NCBI RefSeq assembly: GCF_021735925.1
Contig: NZ_WMEA01000005.1
Location: forward strand, 114,869-178,868
Source of the DNA: Loktanella sp. M215
GTDB lineage: Bacteria; Pseudomonadota; Alphaproteobacteria; Rhodobacterales; Rhodobacteraceae
Direction of reading: 5' to 3'
Length of the DNA: 64,000 bases
Position 1 is the first letter of the stretch. Each line of letters begins with the position of its first letter. The notes under the pieces are model-generated. The model was given only the letters and a program-made list of their open reading frames with translations, did no database searches and had not been told where the DNA came from. Position numbers and translations under genes: made by a program. Shown piece after piece: positions 61,330 to 64,000 of the stretch.

Positions 61330-62571
61330 TCAGGCGGCGGATGCACTGGCTTCGACCCGGTACGGTGCTGCGTTGACGGTCTGAATGGCCGTGATCGATG
61401 ATCGGGGTGTGAAGAAATTCATGATTTCGGCGTAGCGAATCCTGGTGTCCTCGAGCGCCTGATAGTACGCAAACAGCTCTTTCAGAGGCGCAGAAAAGTC
61501 TTTGTGTGCCGCGAGTACGGCGACGAGAGCGCCGAGGCTGATGCGGCCCTCGATCACGAAGTAGCCGCCAAGGGAATAGAAGAGAAACGGTGTCAGTGAC
61601 GTCAGGAAGTTGTTCAGCGCCTTGATGAAAAATTTGAGCCTGAAGATGCGCCGGCGGATGCGTTCAAGATCCCGCAGGCTCGCCGCAATGCGTGAGATGT
61701 CGCCCTTACCCTTCATATCGGACAAAAGCTGATCGCCAAGGGTGCGCCCAAGACAGCGCACTTCCTTGATCCCGGTCCGCGACAGAGCGTTCACGCGCCT
61801 TTGGAGTTTTGGCAGAAGGATCAGCTGCAGCGGCAGGATCGTCAGTGCGGCCGCTCCGAGAAGCGGATCCTGAACGAACATGAAGAGCAGGATCGTCGCC
61901 AGTGTCCCACCTTGGAGAATGGGCAGCGCCAGAACATCGGCTGCAAAGCCTCCGATCGGTTCGACTTCCTGCGCCAGGATTGGGATGATTTCGCTTTGTC
62001 GCGCAGTTGTCGGGTCGCTCCGCCACTGCCGGTAAATCAGAAGTCGCAACCGCCGCAACACGCGTTCGGCCACGAACCCTTTGAAGACATTCAGAACGTA
62101 TTTGTTGCCCCCGTTCAGGACGATGGCAACAAGGTATAGCCCGCAGAGCATCAACAGAAATTCGACCTGGTTCAGCGGCAGGCCCATGAAGTTTGCGGGG
62201 AAATTACTGGAGTTGAGGGCGTTGTTGACGATTTTCTTCGGCAACTCCAGCGTGACATAGAGAATGGGCATGGACAGCAAGCTCAGGCCAATCATCGCTG
62301 CCTGCTGCAGTCTCGAGTAGCGCAGCACGGTGACGACCAGACTTGGATCGAGCCCGCGGACATGTTGGCGCGACGGCCCGGTCGTTCCGCGACGTCGCCA
62401 GATCCGCACGACCGCCAGGATCAGGAAATAAATCAGGACGACGCTGAGCAGCGCCGGGGCCAGGACGAGGATCAGGTGGATGAACGGATGAATCCAGTCC
62501 GGGGCGCTGTCGTCGTATTGAAATCCGAACACGACGGCCACATCGTGCACAATCTGGTGGTAACTGGTCAT
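61330..62571 (-). CDS. ABC-exporter-type transmembrane domain protein without ATPase
   Basis: A 413-aa protein with one N-terminal helix pair and an ABC exporter type 1 membrane domain (IGLSLLSMPILYVTLELPKK; RQSEIIPILAQEVEPIGGFA; QDPLLGAAALTILPLQLI; LTSLTPFLFYSLGGYFVIEG). The region where the nucleotide-binding domain normally starts (after RIRYAEIMNFF) is replaced by a short tail. No Walker A is seen and no ATPase gene lies within the window nearby. It could be a truncated exporter or one that borrows an ATPase. Confidence 0.75.
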   Translation of the reverse strand: MTSYHQIVHDVAVVFGFQYDDSAPDWIHPFIHLILVLAPALLSVVLIYFLILAVVRIWRRRGTTGPSRQHVRGLDPSLVVTVLRYSRLQQAAMIGLSLLSMPILYVTLELPKKIVNNALNSSNFPANFMGLPLNQVEFLLMLCGLYLVAIVLNGGNKYVLNVFKGFVAERVLRRLRLLIYRQWRSDPTTARQSEIIPILAQEVEPIGGFAADVLALPILQGGTLATILLFMFVQDPLLGAAALTILPLQLILLPKLQRRVNALSRTGIKEVRCLGRTLGDQLLSDMKGKGDISRIAASLRDLERIRRRIFRLKFFIKALNNFLTSLTPFLFYSLGGYFVIEGRISLGALVAVLAAHKDFSAPLKELFAYYQALEDTRIRYAEIMNFFTPRSSITAIQTVNAAPYRVEASASAA

Positions 62572-62726
62572 GCCTGCCTCTTTTTCTTGTCGTGCGGCAT
62601 TATGGTGCTGCCGTTTCGGACAAATGGATTCCGCCGTATCTCTTCAGACTGAAGTAGATTTCGGCCTGCGGAAGAGAGGGCGCCCACGGCACGCAGACGC
62701 CCCACACTCCTCCGTCAACGACGGTT

Positions 62727-62990
62727 TCAGTCGTTGCGACTTGGAGCGTCGACGATGCCGGTTGTGTGGATGTTGGTCACTTCGATGACGTCATCCGGCG
62801 CCGGGTTCTTGCGAACCAGTTCCTTGTAGGAAAGAGATCACCCGCCCTGACTTGGTGCGTGTGCTCGGCCACGACGGCTGAGACTCGGGTCATGGGATCC
62901 GTCATGGCTGCTTTCGGCAGACGCGACACCGGACAGACCGGCGATCAAAACCGCGGCCGTCAGAGTAGGACGGTAAAGATCGTTTTTCAT
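62727..62990 (-). pseudogene. Frameshifted small secreted protein
   Basis: Begins MKNDLYRPTLTAAVLIAGLS with a signal peptide (cleavage after ASA), then changes frame twice: a piece reading MTDPMTRVSAVVAEHTHQVR and a final piece YKELVRKNPAPDDVIEVTNI ... DAPSRND. Together they would make a secreted protein of about 85 residues. Family not recognised. It sits 148 bases after the CusF-like remnant on the minus strand, with the same kind of damage. Confidence 0.5.
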
Positions 62991-63118
62991 GATAAGGTCG
63001 ACTTTCATAGCCGGTATTGCCGGGCCCGATGTGGTGAGACGCTGAGGACCCCGTGCGAGAAAATAAGTGAATTGAGCCCCGCTCTGCAAAGCGGGAAACG
63101 CGGTGCTGCTGTGGTTGT

Positions 63119-63422
63119 TCAGTCGCAAAGCTCGACGACGGTCAGCTTGCCTTCGACGCGGTCAGCGACGAATTCAATGTCACAGCCCTTCCGACAGTTT
63201 GGCCATCATGTCTTCATCGGCGCGGAACACCATCGTCATGGCGGGCATGCCGAGGTTGAGTAGTTCTTCGTGAACGATGGTGACTTTGCCCGCTTCAGCA
63301 TCCAGCGCCCCGACGGTGGACTACTTTGGTATAGGCCGCGTCCTGCTGCGCGAACAGGGCGGTCGAGGTGCCGATGACAGAAGTGTTGCTGCGGCGAGGG
63401 TCGAGAGAATGATCTTTTTCAT
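63119..63422 (-). pseudogene. CusF-like periplasmic copper-binding protein, frameshifted
   Basis: A signal peptide MKKIILSTLAAATLLSS is followed, in changing frames, by GALDAEAGKVTIVHEELLNL and GMPAMTMVFRADEDMMAKLS, the CusF pattern with its Met-rich copper site, ending DRVEGKLTVVELCD. At least three single-base changes break it: one near 63370, an extra base near 63318, and an extra G near 63185. The intact protein would carry Cu(I) or Ag(I) to CusB. The remnant lies 39 bases after the cupredoxin remnant. Confidence 0.7.
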
Positions 63423-63460
63423 GGTGTTTTCCTTGTGTGAGATTTGGGTGTTGCGAGTGT

Positions 63461-63938
63461 TCAGTTGACGACGACAGGGCTGAACATGCCCGGATTCGTA
63501 GTGGCCGAGGATCAGGCGGGCGTATTCGAATGTGCCTGCGTTGGCGGAGATCCAGATGACCTCTCCCGATGCGCCCGGCACCAAGTCTTACCCCGTTCGG
63601 GTCGGCGTCTTAAGTTTCAGGAAACTCTTCCATCAGGCCTTTGTGCTCCTGATTTTTTCGGGCGTATCGAGAACGAATTCATGCTAGTATTGGCCTGTGA
63701 GGGGTGATGACGAATTTGACGGTTTCACCTTTGTGAGACGACACGTAACTTGGCGCGTACGGCATCTGGCCGTCGTCCGTTTCGGTCATCGTCACTTCGA
63801 CCGTGCGGTCGATGTGAAACTGCGTCGCCAGGTTCGGCGACAGCCCATCTCGTCGCCATGGCCACCTTCGTGGCTGCCCGCTACAAAGAGCGGGTGCCGC
63901 CGGAATGTGATTGTCGTAAGAATAGTCAGTCTGCTCAT
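63461..63938 (-). pseudogene. Cupredoxin-family copper protein, heavily frameshifted
   Basis: Pieces of a blue-copper-like secreted protein in changing frames: start MSRLTILTTI ... VAGSHEGGHGDEM, then DRTVEVTMTETDDGQM and KGETVKFVIT, then HEFVLDTPEK, EHKGLMEEFPE, and VPGASGEVIWISANAGTFEY with GHYESG near the end. The expected His ligands (HEF, GHY) are present; the Cys (normally in YxCxxPGHY) reads YARLILGHY. I count at least five indels and one in-frame stop (TAG in TGQY-stop-HEF). As written it makes no protein. Confidence 0.65.
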
Positions 63939-64000
63939 GGTTTCTCCAGTGTGTGTCGGGTCGCGGGGTTTGCAGCGGTCTTTTAGCCGCCTGTCCGGAC

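Noticed and set aside
1..64000. CRISPR arrays, rRNA and tRNA genes
   Set aside because: No regularly spaced repeats and no cloverleaf or rRNA-like sequence were noticed; a tRNAscan or CRISPR finder run was not possible.

Overview
The window looks like accessory DNA from an alphaproteobacterium, most probably of the Rhodobacteraceae (Roseobacter group). This rests on gene families and layout (TAXI-type TRAP transporter, sulfite dehydrogenase with a paired ECF sigma/anti-sigma, a DUF3768 remnant, Tn3-family transposase, a CDF/LspA metal pair) and on generally GC-rich coding sequence. No rRNA, tRNA, CRISPR array, replication or core housekeeping gene was seen, so a plasmid or genomic island is likely; this is inference.

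Layout. 1-1580: a minus-strand set with a DsbE/CcmG-type thioredoxin cut by the window edge, three tiny proteins (two are membrane peptides) and a secreted Cys-rich protein. 2045-5146: an arsenic operon read arsR, LMW-phosphatase-type arsC, ACR3, glutaredoxin-type arsC, arsH, with an ArsR operator against the arsR start. 5337-13235: a conflict/defence stretch with ParDE, a TauE/SafE permease, an ABC-three-component (ABC-3C) system carrying a Mrr-like nuclease protein, an AbiE-type toxin-antitoxin pair, a serine recombinase and a broken nrdH. 13362-27207: an aromatic-acid catabolic cluster resembling phthalate 4,5-dioxygenase pathways (Rieske oxygenase, PDR reductase, Gfo/Idh dehydrogenase, Pht5-like protein) plus a ThDP-dependent enzyme, an aldehyde dehydrogenase, an EamA exporter, a TAXI-TRAP importer and a MarR regulator. 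A shared palindromic element lies before three of its transcription units. 27922-34834: a sulfite module (SorA, SorB, ECF sigma, anti-sigma, TDT/SLAC1 transporter, LysR, a uracil-DNA-glycosylase-fold protein, an orphan periplasmic binding protein); sorA and the binding protein share an ECF-like promoter.

35288-38988 is a minimal Tn3-family transposon with 38-bp inverted repeats. 39289-45706 holds metal genes: lspA, a CDF transporter with an ArsR-type regulator, gene debris, a Zn/Cd/Pb P-type ATPase with a MerR regulator, and ynfA. 45939-60472 is a copper/cytochrome-oxidase maturation and copper efflux region: SCO, DsbB, DsbA, PCu(A)C, SCO, an M23 peptidase, DUF411, a lipoprotein, an L,D-transpeptidase, a second lspA, a CopL-like protein, a FixH/YtkA-like gene split by an IS256 element, cusB, cusA and a thioredoxin-reductase-like gene. 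60642-63938 holds a K+-channel-like protein, an ABC exporter membrane half without an ATPase, and remnants of a small secreted protein, a CusF-like protein and a cupredoxin.

From about 53.6 kb rightward many genes carry single-base indels, several in G or C runs: the IS256 transposase, cusA (four), the reductase, and the copper proteins at the right end. The first 53 kb is almost free of these. Either the right part is decaying or it was read with more errors; the sequence alone cannot decide.
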